Shown one piece after another: positions 22,418-33,396 of a stretch of 64,000 nucleotides of DNA. The stretch lies in assembly GCA_946902985.2 (NCBI GenBank), contig OX336388.2:229578467-229642466 (forward strand), written 5' to 3'. Made by a program: the position numbers and the translations under genes. The DNA comes from Meconema thalassinum. Its lineage: Eukaryota > Arthropoda > Insecta > Orthoptera > Tettigoniidae. The notes under the pieces were generated by a model. The model did no database searches and was not told the origin of the DNA. It worked only from the letters and a program-made list of their open reading frames with translations. The first letter of the stretch is position 1. The number at the start of each line of letters is the position of its first letter.

Positions 22418-23195
22418 AACAAGTAGTTCAGTGAAGAACTAATTAGCCTATTTTCAGATATCCTACCCATGTTAATTGCCTCTATCAACATAGAAAATTT
22501 CAGTTTGATTGCTGTAATAGATTCGTATATATTGAGAACCGTCTAAATATTTCAGATGGTCGCCATGTTGGATTTTTGTATATAGGCCATAGTGATATTT
22601 ACCTAGGATATTATTGCATAGGTTCATCCTTAAAACGTTGACTCCAATCGCATGATTAGGACCCAAGAAATAAAAACTTAATCTTAAAATTTCGCACATC
22701 CGCCTTCTTGAGTATATATAAATAATTGAACTAAATTAGATATCAGTGCATACAATGTCAATAAACATTTACTATGCTGCTCTCGAATGGTGAAATCGCG
22801 AGAAAAGTATATTTAAATGGTTCAACTTCGCTTGGCCGCCATGTTAGTTTTGTACTAAACAGGGTTTTGAAGGTCATAGGTGAATTTCTAGTAGTGCCCT
22901 TTATCATCGGACACAAGTTCAGGATGATGTCTGTAATAGTTTCGGAGATACAGAATGTCGAAGAAATATTTCGCACAGCCACCATGTTGGATTGGTATGA
23001 CTTAATAAAATTTGAAGGGCACGGTCAGGGTCGGACAAACTATTGCTATATCCTTACCGAGTTTCATTGAAATCGCTCCAGCCGTTTTGATTTTATTAGA
23101 GGGGGCCCCACTCACGGACGCACACACACACACACACGCCCGGACAAAAGATGATCTAATAAGCCTATTCTTTCATAAATGAAAATTGGCTAAAA
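22418..23195 (+). mobile_element. Family D element, copy D1 (Helentron-like)
   Basis: It starts AACAAGTAGTTCAGTGAAGAACT (5' hairpin AGTTC...GAACT) and has AGCCTATTTTC early and GAAAATTGGCT at the end. A CA-rich microsatellite lies near 23117, preceded by the shared motif GTTTCATTGAAATCG (about 23060). The body has repeated GCGAAATATTT/ATGTTGGATT type modules as in D2. No ORF. Confidence 0.65.
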
Positions 23196-23849
23196 ACGAC
23201 ATTACTTATGAGACATATTAATAATTTCACATGAGAGAAGCCATAGAAATTCGTTTAGCTAAACAAAACAGATATCCTAAATGTACACCCATCCTTGGAT
23301 AGTTCACGCCTATTCGCACTATTAGGCAACAATCCCGTCAAGAGAAGGTAACAACATATCGAAAAAAGCCAGGCAATGAATAAATAATGCGGGATAACGG
23401 GAAAGATGCTAAGCGGGAAGGGTGTAGATTGTATCATATTCTCAATAAACCAAGGCCTAAGTCAGGCGGTATTAACGTGATCAAGAAACCCCTATATGAC
23501 CTGAAGCAGTTAAATATGCCTCAATGGTTTATGCGAGGCGGGGAAGAGATTAGTCATTAATAGTGGAGATCGCCCTTTACCATTTGCATACAAAATCACA
23601 GATTAGGTCATTGCCGGCCACGACTCAAACACTAATTTAAACCAAGTAAGTAGCAGCAACAGATGGCGCGGATAGTATTAAGACGTAGCATAATGACATA
23701 GTACTCAGAAAAACAAGTTGAGCGCACCAAGCGTAGCGCTAACATATCAAGGAGCGTTACTCCGAGGGGAGCTTTGTACAAGTACGGACGCTACAGGACT
23801 CAGTTTCTAAAACCAGATAAGTGGACATAACTTTCTTCCATTTTATTGA
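23196..23849. other. No gene or repeat recognised
   Basis: Mixed-composition DNA with only short open frames and no block shared with other parts of the window that I could see. Confidence 0.4.
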
Positions 23850-23953
23850 CGGCTTCGGTGGTGTAGTTGGTAGCATGCTGAGCTTCTATGCTAAAGGTTG
23901 CGGGTTCAAACCCGGCCGAAGTCGTCGGATTTATTAAGAGCGTTAAAAATCCC
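23850..23953 (+). mobile_element. SINE1 5' fragment (tRNA-like head)
   Basis: It has the tRNA-like head GGCTTCGGTGGTGTAGTTGG with B box GGGTTCAAACCCGG, then GTCGTCGGATTTATTAAGAG, as in the fuller copies at 46594 and 62952. It stops abruptly at the LINE remnant that follows. Not a functional tRNA, because the anticodon arm does not pair well. Confidence 0.75.
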
Positions 23954-24270
23954 TCATTGTGAAGAGGTACTAAGATGATTGGGAGAGGAAAGATGTTTCT
24001 GGCGACTGCTAATAAAGAGAAGATATAGGTTGGTAGGACACATACTAAGACACCCAGGAATAGAAGACTTAGTTATGTAAGGAATGGTTGAGTATAACAA
24101 CTATATGGGTAGATTAGAATATGTTAAGCAGATTGCGTCGGTTGTACGGTGTGGTAACTATTTAGAAATGAAACGATTAGCTCGAGACAGGGAGGTATGG
24201 AGGGGTGCATCAACGAAGTCAAAAGACTGGAGACTCAAACACAACATACAGTACAATAAAAATAAAGGAT
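23954..24270 (+). pseudogene. LINE C-terminal remnant (second clade)
   Basis: It reads EEVLRRLGEERCFWRLL, RYRLVGHILRHPGIEDLVM (then a stop), and GRLEYVKQIASVVRCGNYLE followed by MKRLARDREVWRGASTKSKD. This is the C-terminus of the clade seen at 18985 and 63690. It has at least one stop and frameshifts. Confidence 0.8.
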
Positions 24271-25099
24271 GAGACATTTGAGGGGCAAACACAATATTTA
24301 CAATATTGCAGGATTCATCAGGTTATCTCTCTATATATTTAAAACGCTGGGGTGATTTTTGTTACCGCGAGATTGAGATAACGACTTAAACGATTGACTT
24401 CGCGATACATTCTAACGAAAGCTCTTGCCATGTAGATTTGCAGAGTGTCCTTAAAAGGAAAATATAAGTTAGGGTATATTTTTAAATTATTAAAGAAAAT
24501 GCAATATTTGTCACTCCCGCGCTTGCGCACAATGGCACTATTCCACCAGAGAAATGACGGATCCCGCCGCGTCTTACTGAGATCTTTGTTTATGAGAATT
24601 AAAAAGCGGGGAAATATTGTTGTGGCTCTATGGCTCAAACTTTTAGAGTAAGTATATGTGGAGGCAAATCACTTAGTCGGCAGTGAGCTATAATCCTTTG
24701 ACTTGATTTAACATCTTCCGATAAAACACTTAAATTTTCCAATTTCCAATTCGCTTGGCGTACTTTATCACGATCAATAAAGCTCAAGCGGAAACTCTGG
24801 AACGTGTAGGTCTCTATTTGCCTCATCAAAGTTTCATTCATGGCCAGTTATATGTTGGGAAGTCAATCTTTCGACGTCCTTAAAGATACAACAGTGTCAG
24901 AAAGTAATCGTTCAAAAAATGCATACTGTATAAGAGAATCCTTCAGTAAATATTTTTCAAATGGCCGTCATGTTTTGACAGGTATCAACTAGTTATTATT
25001 ATTATTATTATTATCGTATTAGAAATACCATTCAAACAAGTCAATTATGCAAAGTAAATTACTTAGCATTACACAAATAAATTGAAAAGCACTTCACAC
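24271..25099. other. No gene recognised; short ATT run
   Basis: Short open frames on both strands (for example 24339-24638 minus, 99 codons) show no domain I recognise. An ATT run lies at about 24993-25013. Confidence 0.4.
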
Positions 25100-25214
25100 C
25101 AATCTCGACCAGAATTCATCAGACGGGAAAGTAGAGTAACTGATGGAGAGGTTGTAACGTAATCTTGATTACGGTACCAATTATTATTATTATTATTTTT
25201 AAAGTCATTGTGTA

Positions 25215-25247
<33 letters not shown>

Positions 25248-25712
25248 GAAATATCAAAGTTATATCGTTTTATTCACCCATTAATATCAAGGGAGGGGCC
25301 ATACCATATTCACGTCATTACCATAGTCATATATAATATTGTTAAGTGCTTAGATTAAGAAACAGGTTTTTTATAGAGGTCTAGGGCTGTTTTATTAGTT
25401 AAATTGTAATGACAGGACGGGCATGGTTGGAAGAAGTTACGGACGGTGAAGCAACATATTGCAAGAAAATGTATTTCTGGAACGAAGCCACGCTGACTGG
25501 AGACAAGGGCTTGGAGAAAGTTTTCGGCGGAATATATAAATGCGCAACGAGAGGAATAGCGGGTTCTGAGTGGAATATTTGAAGTACGCGGGCCTGTATT
25601 CCCGCTCGGAGAAGTTTTAGCGTCGCTTGAGGACTGAGAAATGCTTTGCTATAATTGGTCTGATGGGTCGCGGGCAAATTTATGCCGCGAAACATCGGGA
25701 CCATTCAGAGTG

Positions 25713-25720
25713 TATAAAAG
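25713..25720 (+). promoter_or_regulatory. LTR TATA box
   Basis: TATAAAAG, followed by a GC-richer stretch and a likely start about 25-30 bases on. The identical site in the 3' LTR is at 30730-30737. Confidence 0.65.
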
Positions 25721-25906
25721 CCCAGCGCGACTTCAGCACTGGCTATTCTATAGATTCTATTCTGTCATTCACATATTCGATCACGCACTCACTCACTGAC
25801 TTTGTGAGTCGTAGACTCTGCCAGTCCCTCAGTAAGATGGGACTTAGTGAATTCAATTAGCCTGGTTTGTTCAAATTTGCTTACCATGGTGATCAAACTC
25901 AGAAAC

Positions 25907-25909
<3 letters not shown>

Positions 25910-25945
<36 letters not shown>

Positions 25946-25962
25946 CAACAACAACAACAACG
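25910..25962 (+). repeat. CAG/CAA run in the LTR
   Basis: About nine or ten CAG units, then CAA units. The 3' LTR copy (30927-30982) has one CAG more, one of the few differences between the LTRs. It gives polyglutamine (plus) or polycysteine (minus) open frames of no significance. Confidence 0.9.
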
Positions 25963-26213
25963 AGAAGAAGAAAACATATGTTTTCAAAGGTCAATAAACG
26001 TGTGTTGGCGTAAGATCTCAAATTAGACTACAAGCAGACCAACGAGATGGACTTTGAACCACAAGGCACCAGGTATGTGGACCGAGTTATTATCAACACA
26101 GAAGATCAGCGCTAGCGAGAAGACAGTCAATATTGCCCCGCAATTAGGGAATATTAATGCACATATTGTACACAGCTCGAAACCTCAGATCAAATGTTAA
26201 TAATTTTGTTGTA

Positions 26214-26219
26214 AATAAA
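26214..26219 (+). terminator. LTR poly(A) signal
   Basis: AATAAA about 500 bases after the TATA box in the 5' LTR; the active copy would be at 31234-31239 in the 3' LTR. Confidence 0.5.
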
Positions 26220-26568
26220 CCAGTATTAGTTAAAATGTCTTGTTCATTGGGAGTTGAATATATAGGATAGTTGGAATGCAAAGAGTATCTCATAGAGCAA
26301 GTTTATTGCCCTACGCTCCGATGATAGATCTTGGCTCAAGGAAGGGAGCGGCCGTGGCTAAATAAAATTTTAATGTGTTATCTTTACGATAACTGGCGCC
26401 CAGTAAATCTAAATTAATAAAGTGTATGTCGTCTGTCTAGACAGGCCAATGCTAAATAAGAACGATGAGGTGGTTTTAAGGAGTCTTGAGTGTAATATCT
26501 GTAGAAACGTTATAAATGATCGCCCAACTTGTAGAGCGATATCCAACGACGAAGGTAGCCGTTACAAA

Positions 26569-26588
26569 TGGCACAACCAATGTGGGGC
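26569..26588 (+). promoter_or_regulatory. Primer binding site, tRNA-Lys-like
   Basis: TGGCACAACCAATGTGGGGC begins two bases after the 5' LTR. It matches the TGGC...CCAA...GTGGGGC framework of the tRNA-Lys1,2 site, as does the site of the element at 393-9338. The exact primer is inferred. Confidence 0.55.
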
Positions 26589-26794
26589 TACGAAATATCG
26601 TACTGTAGTGAATGGATATTATGTATAAATCCAGTTTATTTCAAGTATGTTAAAGTTTAAAGTTGTTTTCATGTACGATATAAACGAGTACTCTTTGCAT
26701 TCATTCCGAGTTTTTCAATAAAGAGGCATATATCAAGTTAGGGAACTACGGTTATAAATTAGGAGTGTTCTTTTGATGAGTTGTTTTTTGGGTA

Positions 26795-28321
26795 ATGAGT
26801 AACAGGGATAATTTGGGGAATATACATTTGAGAAACCGTAGTATTATAAGATCAGTTAAAATGTCAAAATTAGATGTGCAGGGTACCAATGATGAGATGT
26901 CAAAAGTAAGCGAAAATCAGGAAACTGAGGAAAATAAACAAGACGGGGCTACAACCATCCAGAGTAATGAAGGGGAGAATCCTTCCTGGCTTCGAAACCT
27001 GACGATGCTCATAACTGAACAGAGTAAGAAGTTAGAGGAACAGAGTAAGAAATTTGACGTGCGTAGCGATCAACTAGAAAAAGCAATAGATCGTAAGTTC
27101 TCTGAGCAGAGTAAGAAGCTAGATGAACAAGGTAAGAGGTTTGATGAAGCCACAGAGAACTTCAATAGACAAATTAAAGAAGTAGGCCGAGAATTTCACA
27201 ATAAGTTAGAAAACAGGATTAGTGAGGTGGAGGAATCATGGTCACTTAAGGTTGATGCCAGAATGCAACAAGTGTCGGAGCGAGTTGACAAAATTGACGA
27301 GGAAGTGAAAATTAAATGTAGTAAGGTTAGGGTTGACTTAGAAGGAGAAGTCAACAGTATGAAGGTCAAGTGTGATAATAATATTGCTAAAATAGGTAAT
27401 TTAGAAAATAAACTAGAGAGCGATAATCAAGAAATTAGGGAAGAGGTTAACAGTAAATTTAACAGTATCAGTGAAGAAGTAGCGAGTAAAACAGATAAAA
27501 TGGAGGAGAAATTGCAGAGATGTCAGAAGCAAATAGCAACAAATAGCGGTAATGTACAAATAGGAAATTTAAGTAGATTTCTAACTAAAGAGGCAGATTT
27601 GCCAGTATTCACAGGCAAGGCATATAACCCAATGGAATTCTTAAAAACAGTAGAAAAGAAGTTCGCTAAAGATTTAGAAGAGGGGATCGTTCAATGGGAA
27701 CAAGTACTTGAGATGCTAGATAAATCCTTTGTTAGGGATTCAAGGTCATGGTTCAGTGTGTATAAATACCAGATGACTAGTTTTAGAAAATTTAAAGAGA
27801 AGTTCATAGCCAAGTACTGGAATGAAAATGTGCAAGAAAGAGAAAGATGTAACATTATTTTTGGGAAGTACCAAAGGAGAGATGGTGTTTCGTACACAGA
27901 GTATTTCTTAGCGCATGTACTTATATGCCAGAATTTAGAAGGTTTAGAGACTGAATCACAGGTAATTAAAACATTATTAAGGCATTTTCCTGATATAATT
28001 AAAGAAGCATTCTTCATGCAGAATATTACTACTATTGACGGGTTCGAGAAGCTATTGGAAAACTTTGACTCTCTTGAAAATAGTAGGACCGAACGCAAGC
28101 CAATAAGTATAGGAGATAATTTCGGGCAGGGTGAGAGAGAGAGGGGAAGAGAACAAGGCAGGAATGCGAATTACGAAAGACGACTTGACAATGGGGGACG
28201 CACAGCAAATACGAGGAACGAGAATTTGAACAGAGTAGGGGAAGGTACTAGGCCAGACAGACGTACAGGTCAACAACAACAATCTACACCAGGGGCAGGT
28301 AGGCCTAATTTAAACGAATAA
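26795..28321 (+). CDS. gag: Gag polyprotein of the gypsy-like element
   Basis: An uninterrupted frame of 508 codons from ATG 26795; a second possible start is at residue 23 (MSKLDVQG). Residues about 70-260 form a long charged coiled coil with EQSKKLEE-type repeats. Residues about 275-435 look like the retrotransposon capsid domain (LPVFTGKAYNPMEFLKTVEK, then SRSWFSVYKYQMTSFRKFKE and LLRHFPDIIKEAF). The C-terminus is Arg/Asn/Gly/Gln-rich and probably binds RNA; no CCHC knuckle is seen. Gag would build the cytoplasmic particle that packages element RNA. Its layout resembles the broken gag at 3622-6004. It ends inside a frameshift signal leading to pol. Confidence 0.9.
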   Translation: MSNRDNLGNIHLRNRSIIRSVKMSKLDVQGTNDEMSKVSENQETEENKQDGATTIQSNEGENPSWLRNLTMLITEQSKKLEEQSKKFDVRSDQLEKAIDRKFSEQSKKLDEQGKRFDEATENFNRQIKEVGREFHNKLENRISEVEESWSLKVDARMQQVSERVDKIDEEVKIKCSKVRVDLEGEVNSMKVKCDNNIAKIGNLENKLESDNQEIREEVNSKFNSISEEVASKTDKMEEKLQRCQKQIATNSGNVQIGNLSRFLTKEADLPVFTGKAYNPMEFLKTVEKKFAKDLEEGIVQWEQVLEMLDKSFVRDSRSWFSVYKYQMTSFRKFKEKFIAKYWNENVQERERCNIIFGKYQRRDGVSYTEYFLAHVLICQNLEGLETESQVIKTLLRHFPDIIKEAFFMQNITTIDGFEKLLENFDSLENSRTERKPISIGDNFGQGERERGREQGRNANYERRLDNGGRTANTRNENLNRVGEGTRPDRRTGQQQQSTPGAGRPNLNE

Positions 28322-28351
28322 CGGGTTGCAGTGAGGTCAACAGACAGCCCG
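28309..28351 (+). promoter_or_regulatory. -1 programmed ribosomal frameshift signal (gag-pol)
   Basis: The heptamer T TTA AAC (28309-28315) lies in the gag frame two codons before the gag stop (28319-28321). A 6-base spacer GAATAA follows, then a 7-bp stem CGGGTTG (28322-28328) with CAGCCCG (28345-28351), loop 16 bases. The -1 frame is open from exactly the heptamer to the end of pol; stops TAG 28300 and TAA 28306 close it just upstream. These are the standard parts of a -1 signal with the standard spacing. Confidence 0.85.
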
Positions 28352-29811
28352 AAGTGATTGCAGTTCAATGTCCTAGGAATATTGAGTATTTAGGAGATTT
28401 TAATATAGATGTTAGAGAAGAACTGCTTTATGACCTAAATGGTGGAAATTTAGATAATGTTGAGAATGAGATTATGTCACCAGTAATTAAACTTAATGTG
28501 TGGGGTAAAGAAGTTGATGTTTTATTGGACAGTGGAAGCGAAAACTCTTGTATAAATTTAAGATTTTTGGAAGATGTAATGAGAGAAGGTATTCATGTTG
28601 ATATAATTCCAGTTAAGTCCACTTTCATTGTCACAGCTGTAGGTAGTAGGTCTCAGAAAATATGTAAGCAAGTCGCAGTTCCAATTAACATTAGTGAGTT
28701 AGTTAAATTTCAGCCCTGTTTGGCAGTTCCAAATTTATTATATCCGGTGATTCTTGGTGCGGAATGGTTATCATTATATCAAGTTAAATTAGATTTTCAT
28801 TTTGGCAGGATATGTTTATTTTGGCAGGATAAAGAAGTTCAGGTTACGTATAAGGTGTCTAAGACTGACAAACAGATGAAAGTGTGTATGTTTGAGGAAG
28901 AAAGCAACGTGGTTGTGAGTGATGAGTTTCCTGAAGTAAATGAGGTAGACCGCGGAGATGCTAGTGAGAGCAAAGTTTTTAAGGTGTGTCAGGTTGCAAT
29001 GGAGTCTGAACTTGAGAGTAGGATCCATGATGCATTGTCACAGTGTAAGCTGGATGATGAGCAAGGTCATCAGGTACATGAGGTATTAATAAAATATAAG
29101 GAAATTTTCAGCTCAAAACCCGGAGCAACACACTTATATGAGCATAGTTTTGTCGTTAAAGACACAAGTAGTTTCGTAGGGCCTAGGTATCCTGTCGCAA
29201 CTAAATATATGAAAGCCGTCGAAGAACAGATAGAATTAATGTTGGAAAACGACATAATTGAGCCTTCAGCTAGCCATTGTTTAAATCCATTATTTGTAGT
29301 AGCCAAGAAAGACAATTCAGTGAGACTGTGCATAGACGCCAGAATGTTAAATACCAGAATCGAAAGCGACCAGCTGAGAACTGAAACAGTGGAGGAATTA
29401 GTTCAACGTTTTCAGGGGCGGAAGTGGTTCTCAACAGTAGATTTTAGTAGTAGTTGCTCAACGTTAGTGAGGAAATTAGGTAGGACACTAGGTAGTTATT
29501 TCAGGTATGTATTGTTGACTCATGTGACGTTATTCAGGCTAGCCAGTGTTTTGTTGAGAGGTAGGAAGTACATGGAAGTTTGTAGCGAAGTTTTGTTACG
29601 TAAGCCGTTGCGTGCATTGGAAGGGAAAATGTCAAAGCTGTTTTTATTGTTTACTGGACCTTATGTCGTTTCGAAGAGGATAGGAAAGAATGCCTACTTA
29701 TTGAAAGATCAGGAAAATTGTGTCATTGGTACATATAACATTTTCAATCTGAGGAAATATCATAGAAAAGAGCAAGTGCTGCAAGAAGGGCAGACTGCCG
29801 TGTGTTTATAA
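28315..29811 (+). CDS. pol: Truncated Pol: protease, partial RT, integrase tail
   Basis: Read in the -1 frame after gag. Counting from codon 28354: aspartic protease with the active-site triad DSG at residues 59-61 and the ILGAEWL block at 133-139; the start of reverse transcriptase at about 250-364 (RLCIDARMLN, then WFSTVDF with the first catalytic Asp). At about residue 364-370 it jumps in frame to an integrase C-terminus with the GPY motif (FTGPYVVSKRIGKNAYLL, 433-450). The rest of RT including its second catalytic box, RNase H and the integrase catalytic core are absent. The GPY motif supports gypsy-type. The ORF stays open across the deletion, so a protease-RT-IN-tail fusion could still be made, but it cannot reverse transcribe or integrate. 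Confidence 0.88.
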   Translation, partial: RITGCSEVNRQPEVIAVQCPRNIEYLGDFNIDVREELLYDLNGGNLDNVENEIMSPVIKLNVWGKEVDVLLDSGSENSCINLRFLEDVMREGIHVDIIPVKSTFIVTAVGSRSQKICKQVAVPINISELVKFQPCLAVPNLLYPVILGAEWLSLYQVKLDFHFGRICLFWQDKEVQVTYKVSKTDKQMKVCMFEEESNVVVSDEFPEVNEVDRGDASESKVFKVCQVAMESELESRIHDALSQCKLDDEQGHQVHEVLIKYKEIFSSKPGATHLYEHSFVVKDTSSFVGPRYPVATKYMKAVEEQIELMLENDIIEPSASHCLNPLFVVAKKDNSVRLCIDARMLNTRIESDQLRTETVEELVQRFQGRKWFSTVDFSSSCSTLVRKLGRTLGSYFRYVLLTHVTLFRLASVLLRGRKYMEVCSEVLLRKPLRALEGKMSKLFLLFTGPYVVSKRIGKNAYLLKDQENCVIGTYNIFNLRKYHRKEQVLQEGQTAVCL

Positions 29812-30151
29812 TTAGAGTCGTGTCGTGGCTCTAAGGAATTGGTGGAAGTGAGATAAATCACTTGTGTTGCGTGAAACAAGAAGCAATATATATTGTGTTC
29901 TGTTATTGTAAGGGACTACAAGAACAAATGTAGCATGTAAATCCTGTATGACTGCACAGGACAATCAGAATGTTTATGTAACATTGCAAGAAGAGTGCAG
30001 ATCAATCAAGGAAAATGAAAAGGGTATAATCATTATGTATGTAATTTGAAGGGTCATATATGTATATTCAGTGTATTTCCTGTTAAGTTTTAAAGGGAAG
30101 ATTTGTGATTTCATCATTCATTACATTCTTTATGAAACCATGGGGACGTTT

Positions 30152-30222
30152 TGTAACGTAATCTTGATTACGGTACCAATTATTATTATTATTATTATTA
30201 TTATTTTTAAAGTCATTGTGTA

Positions 30223-30264
<42 letters not shown>

Positions 30265-30923
30265 GAAATATCAAAGTTATATCGTTTTATTCACCCATTA
30301 ATATCAAGGGAGGGGCCATACCATATTCACGTCATTACCATAGTCATATATAATATTGTTAAGTGCTTAGATTAAGAAACAGGTTTTTTATAGAGGTCTA
30401 GGGCTGTTTTATTAGTTAAATTGTAATGACAGGACGGGCATGGTTGGAAGAAGTTACGGACGGTGAAGCAACATATTGCAAGAAAATGTATTTCTGGAAC
30501 GAAGCCACGCTGACTGGAGACAAGGGCTTGGAGAAAGTTTTCGGCGGAATATATAAATGCGCAACGAGAGGAATAGCGGGTTCTGAGTGGAATATTTGAA
30601 GTACGCGGGCCTGTATTCCCGCTCGGAGAAGTTTTAGCGTCGCTTGAGGACTGAGAAATGCTTTGCTATAATTGGTCTGATGGGTCGCGGGCAAATTTAT
30701 GCCGCGAAACATCGGGACCATTCAGAGTGTATAAAAGCCCAGCGCGACTTCAGCACTGGCTATTCTATAGATTCTATTCTGTCATTCACATATTCGATCA
30801 CGCACTCACTCACTGACTTTGTGAGTCGTAGACTCTGCCAGTCCCTCAGTAAGATGGGACTTAGTGAATTCAATTAGCCTGGTTTGTTCAAATTTGCTTA
30901 CCATGGTGATCAAACTCAGAAAC

Positions 30924-30965
<42 letters not shown>

Positions 30966-31586
30966 CAACAACAACAACAACGAGAAGAAGAAAACATATG
31001 TTTTCAAAGGTCAATAAACGTGTGTTGGCGTAAGATCTCAAATTAGACTACAAGCAGACCAACGAGATGGACTTTGAACCACAAGGCACCAGGTATGTGG
31101 ACCGAGTTATTATCAACACAGAAGATCAGCGCTAGCGAGAAGACAGTCAATATTGCCCCGCAATTAGGGAATATTAATGCACATATTGTACACAGCTCGA
31201 AACCTCAGATCAAATGTTAATAATTTTGTTGTAAATAAACCAGTATTAGTTAAAATGTCTTGTTCATTGGGAGTTGAATATATAGGATAGTTGGAATGCA
31301 AAGAGTATCTCATAGAGCAAGTTTATTGCCCTACGCTCCGATGATAGATCTTGGCTCAAGGAAGGGAGCGGCCGTGGCTAAATAAAATTTTAATGTGTTA
31401 TCTTTACGATAACTGGCGCCCAGTAAATCTAAATTAATAAAGTGTATGTCGTCTGTCTAGACAGGCCAATGCTAAATAAGAACGATGAGGTGGTTTTAAG
31501 GAGTCTTGAGTGTAATATCTGTAGAAACGTTATAAATGATCGCCCAACTTGTAGAGCGATATCCAACGACGAAGGTAGCCGTTACA
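30152..31586 (+). repeat. 3' LTR
   Basis: 1435 bp, TGTAACG...CGTTACA, apparently identical to the 5' LTR except for longer ATT and CAG runs. Just before it (30143-30151) is only a weak purine stretch, so the polypurine tract is unclear. Confidence 0.93.
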
Positions 31587-32221
31587 AGGTATTACGACGA
31601 GTGGGAGAGAAGAGATGTTTCTAGCGACTCTTAATGAATTATTACAATTCATGACAGTTCAGCATGTAAAACAAATTCCTTTAAATATCTAGGAGAGTGG
31701 ATAATGAACAACTCACAGGAAAATATAGCAATAGAAACTCGTATTCATAAATTAGAAAAGTGTTTTCTTATGACAAAATATATTTATATAATAAAAGAAA
31801 CTTATCCTGGAACTCTAAATAAAGACACTATCAAACAGTGGGCAGATCTGAAACTCTGTATTGGGCAGAAACACTTAAATTAACAAGATTTGGTGATATA
31901 GACGAATTATAGAAGACTGAAAGACGAATTCTGAGAAAAATACTGGGAGCTAAACGAAATAATAACGCAGAATATAAGTTACGACCACATAGAGAGTTAT
32001 ATTTGAAATGTGAAAAATTAACAGATGTAATGAGAAAGAGAAGATTACAGTTTTTGGGGCACATTTATAGAATGGAAAATAGTAGACTAACTAAACAGAT
32101 CTTCAACTTACTGACTAGTTACAAATCCAAACCCACACGGTTCATTGAACTTGACAAAGACAGACAGACACAATAGTAAACAGATCACTCTTCAGAGAAG
32201 TTATTCAAAAGGCAGAATTTC

Positions 32222-32264
<43 letters not shown>

Positions 32265-32519
32265 GAAGGAAGAAAGAAAGAAAAAAAGAAAGAAAGAAAG
32301 AAAGGAAGGAAGGAAGGAAGGAAGAAAGAAAGGAAGAATGGAAGGAAAAAAGAAAGAAAAAAGAAAGACTGGAAGAAAGAGAGGAAGGAAGGAAGGAAGA
32401 AAGAAAGAAAGAAAGAAAGAAAGTAAGAAAGAAAGGAAGGAAGGAAGGAAGGAAGGAAGAAAGAATGGAAGGAAGAAAGAAAGGAAGGAAGAAAGGAAGG
32501 AAGGAAGGAAGGAAGAAAG

Positions 32520-32550
<31 letters not shown>

Positions 32551-32670
32551 AACTGGAAGAAAGAGAGGAAGGAAGGAAGAAAGGAAGGAAGAAAGGAAGG
32601 AAGAAAGAAAGGAAGGAAGGAAGGAAGGAAGAAAGAAAGAAAGGAAGGAAGAAAGAAAGAAATAAAGGAA

Positions 32671-32704
<34 letters not shown>

Positions 32705-32846
32705 CTGAAAGAAAGAGAGGAAGGAAGAAAGAAAGAAAGAAAGAAAGGAAGGAAGGAAGGAAGAAAGAAAGAAAGGAAGGAAGGAAGGAAGGAAGAAAGA
32801 AAGAAAGAAAGAAAGAATGGAAGAAAGAAAGAAAGAAAGAATGGAA

Positions 32847-32888
<42 letters not shown>

Positions 32889-32975
32889 ATGGGAGGAAGG
32901 AAGGAAGAAAGAAAGAAAGAATGGAAGGAAGGAAGGAAGAAAGAAAGAATGGAAGGAAGAAAGAATGGAAGGAAA

Positions 32976-33008
<33 letters not shown>

Positions 33009-33014
33009 ATGGAA

Positions 33015-33052
<38 letters not shown>

Positions 33053-33090
33053 ATGGAAGGAAGGAAGAAAGAAAGAATGGAAGGAACGAA

Positions 33091-33136
<46 letters not shown>

Positions 33137-33176
33137 ATGGAAGGAAGGAAGAAAGAAAGAAAGAATGGAAGGAAGC

Positions 33177-33207
<31 letters not shown>

Positions 33208-33354
33208 CAAGGAAGAAAGAATGGAAGGAAGAAAGAAAGAAAGAATGGAAGGAAGAAAGAAAGAAAGAAAGAATGGAAGGAAGGAAGAAAGAAAGAAAGA
33301 AAGTAAGAAAGAAAGAATGGAAGGAAGAAAGGAAGGAAGAACGGAAGGAAGGAA

Positions 33355-33396
<42 letters not shown>

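Larger units (their letters stand above)
25153..26566 (+). repeat. 5' LTR
   Basis: 1414 bp with TGTAACG...CGTTACA ends. It contains ATT runs (25183-25245), a TATA box, a CAG/CAA run and a poly(A) signal. Open frames within it (25399-25704 minus, 25627-25860 plus) are repeated identically in the other LTR and are not genes. Confidence 0.93.
25153..31586 (+). mobile_element. Gypsy-like LTR retrotransposon, pol internally deleted
   Basis: The two LTRs (25153-26566, 30152-31586) begin TGTAACG and end CGTTACA, and the element is flanked by a 4-bp duplication AGGT (25149-25152, 31587-31590). The interior has a primer site, a 508-codon gag, a -1 frameshift signal and a truncated pol. The LTRs appear identical apart from ATT and CAG run lengths, which points to a recent insertion. 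The size (6.4 kb) and missing RT core, RNase H and most of integrase mean it cannot move alone, though gag and pol frames are open. It landed in a LINE remnant that continues at 31591. Confidence 0.93.

Noticed and set aside
23850..23930. Possible tRNA gene
   Set aside because: A and B boxes are present but the anticodon arm is poor and the sequence continues as SINE1; the same applies at 15026, 20123, 43252 and 46594.
25627..25860. Protein of 77 codons
   Set aside because: It lies wholly in the LTR promoter region and is repeated identically at 30644-30877; no domain.
26394..26410. TGGCGCCCAG as the primer binding site of the element at 25153
   Set aside because: It lies inside the LTR and is repeated at the same place in the 3' LTR; the LTR boundary is fixed at 26566 by CGTTACA and the AGGT duplication.
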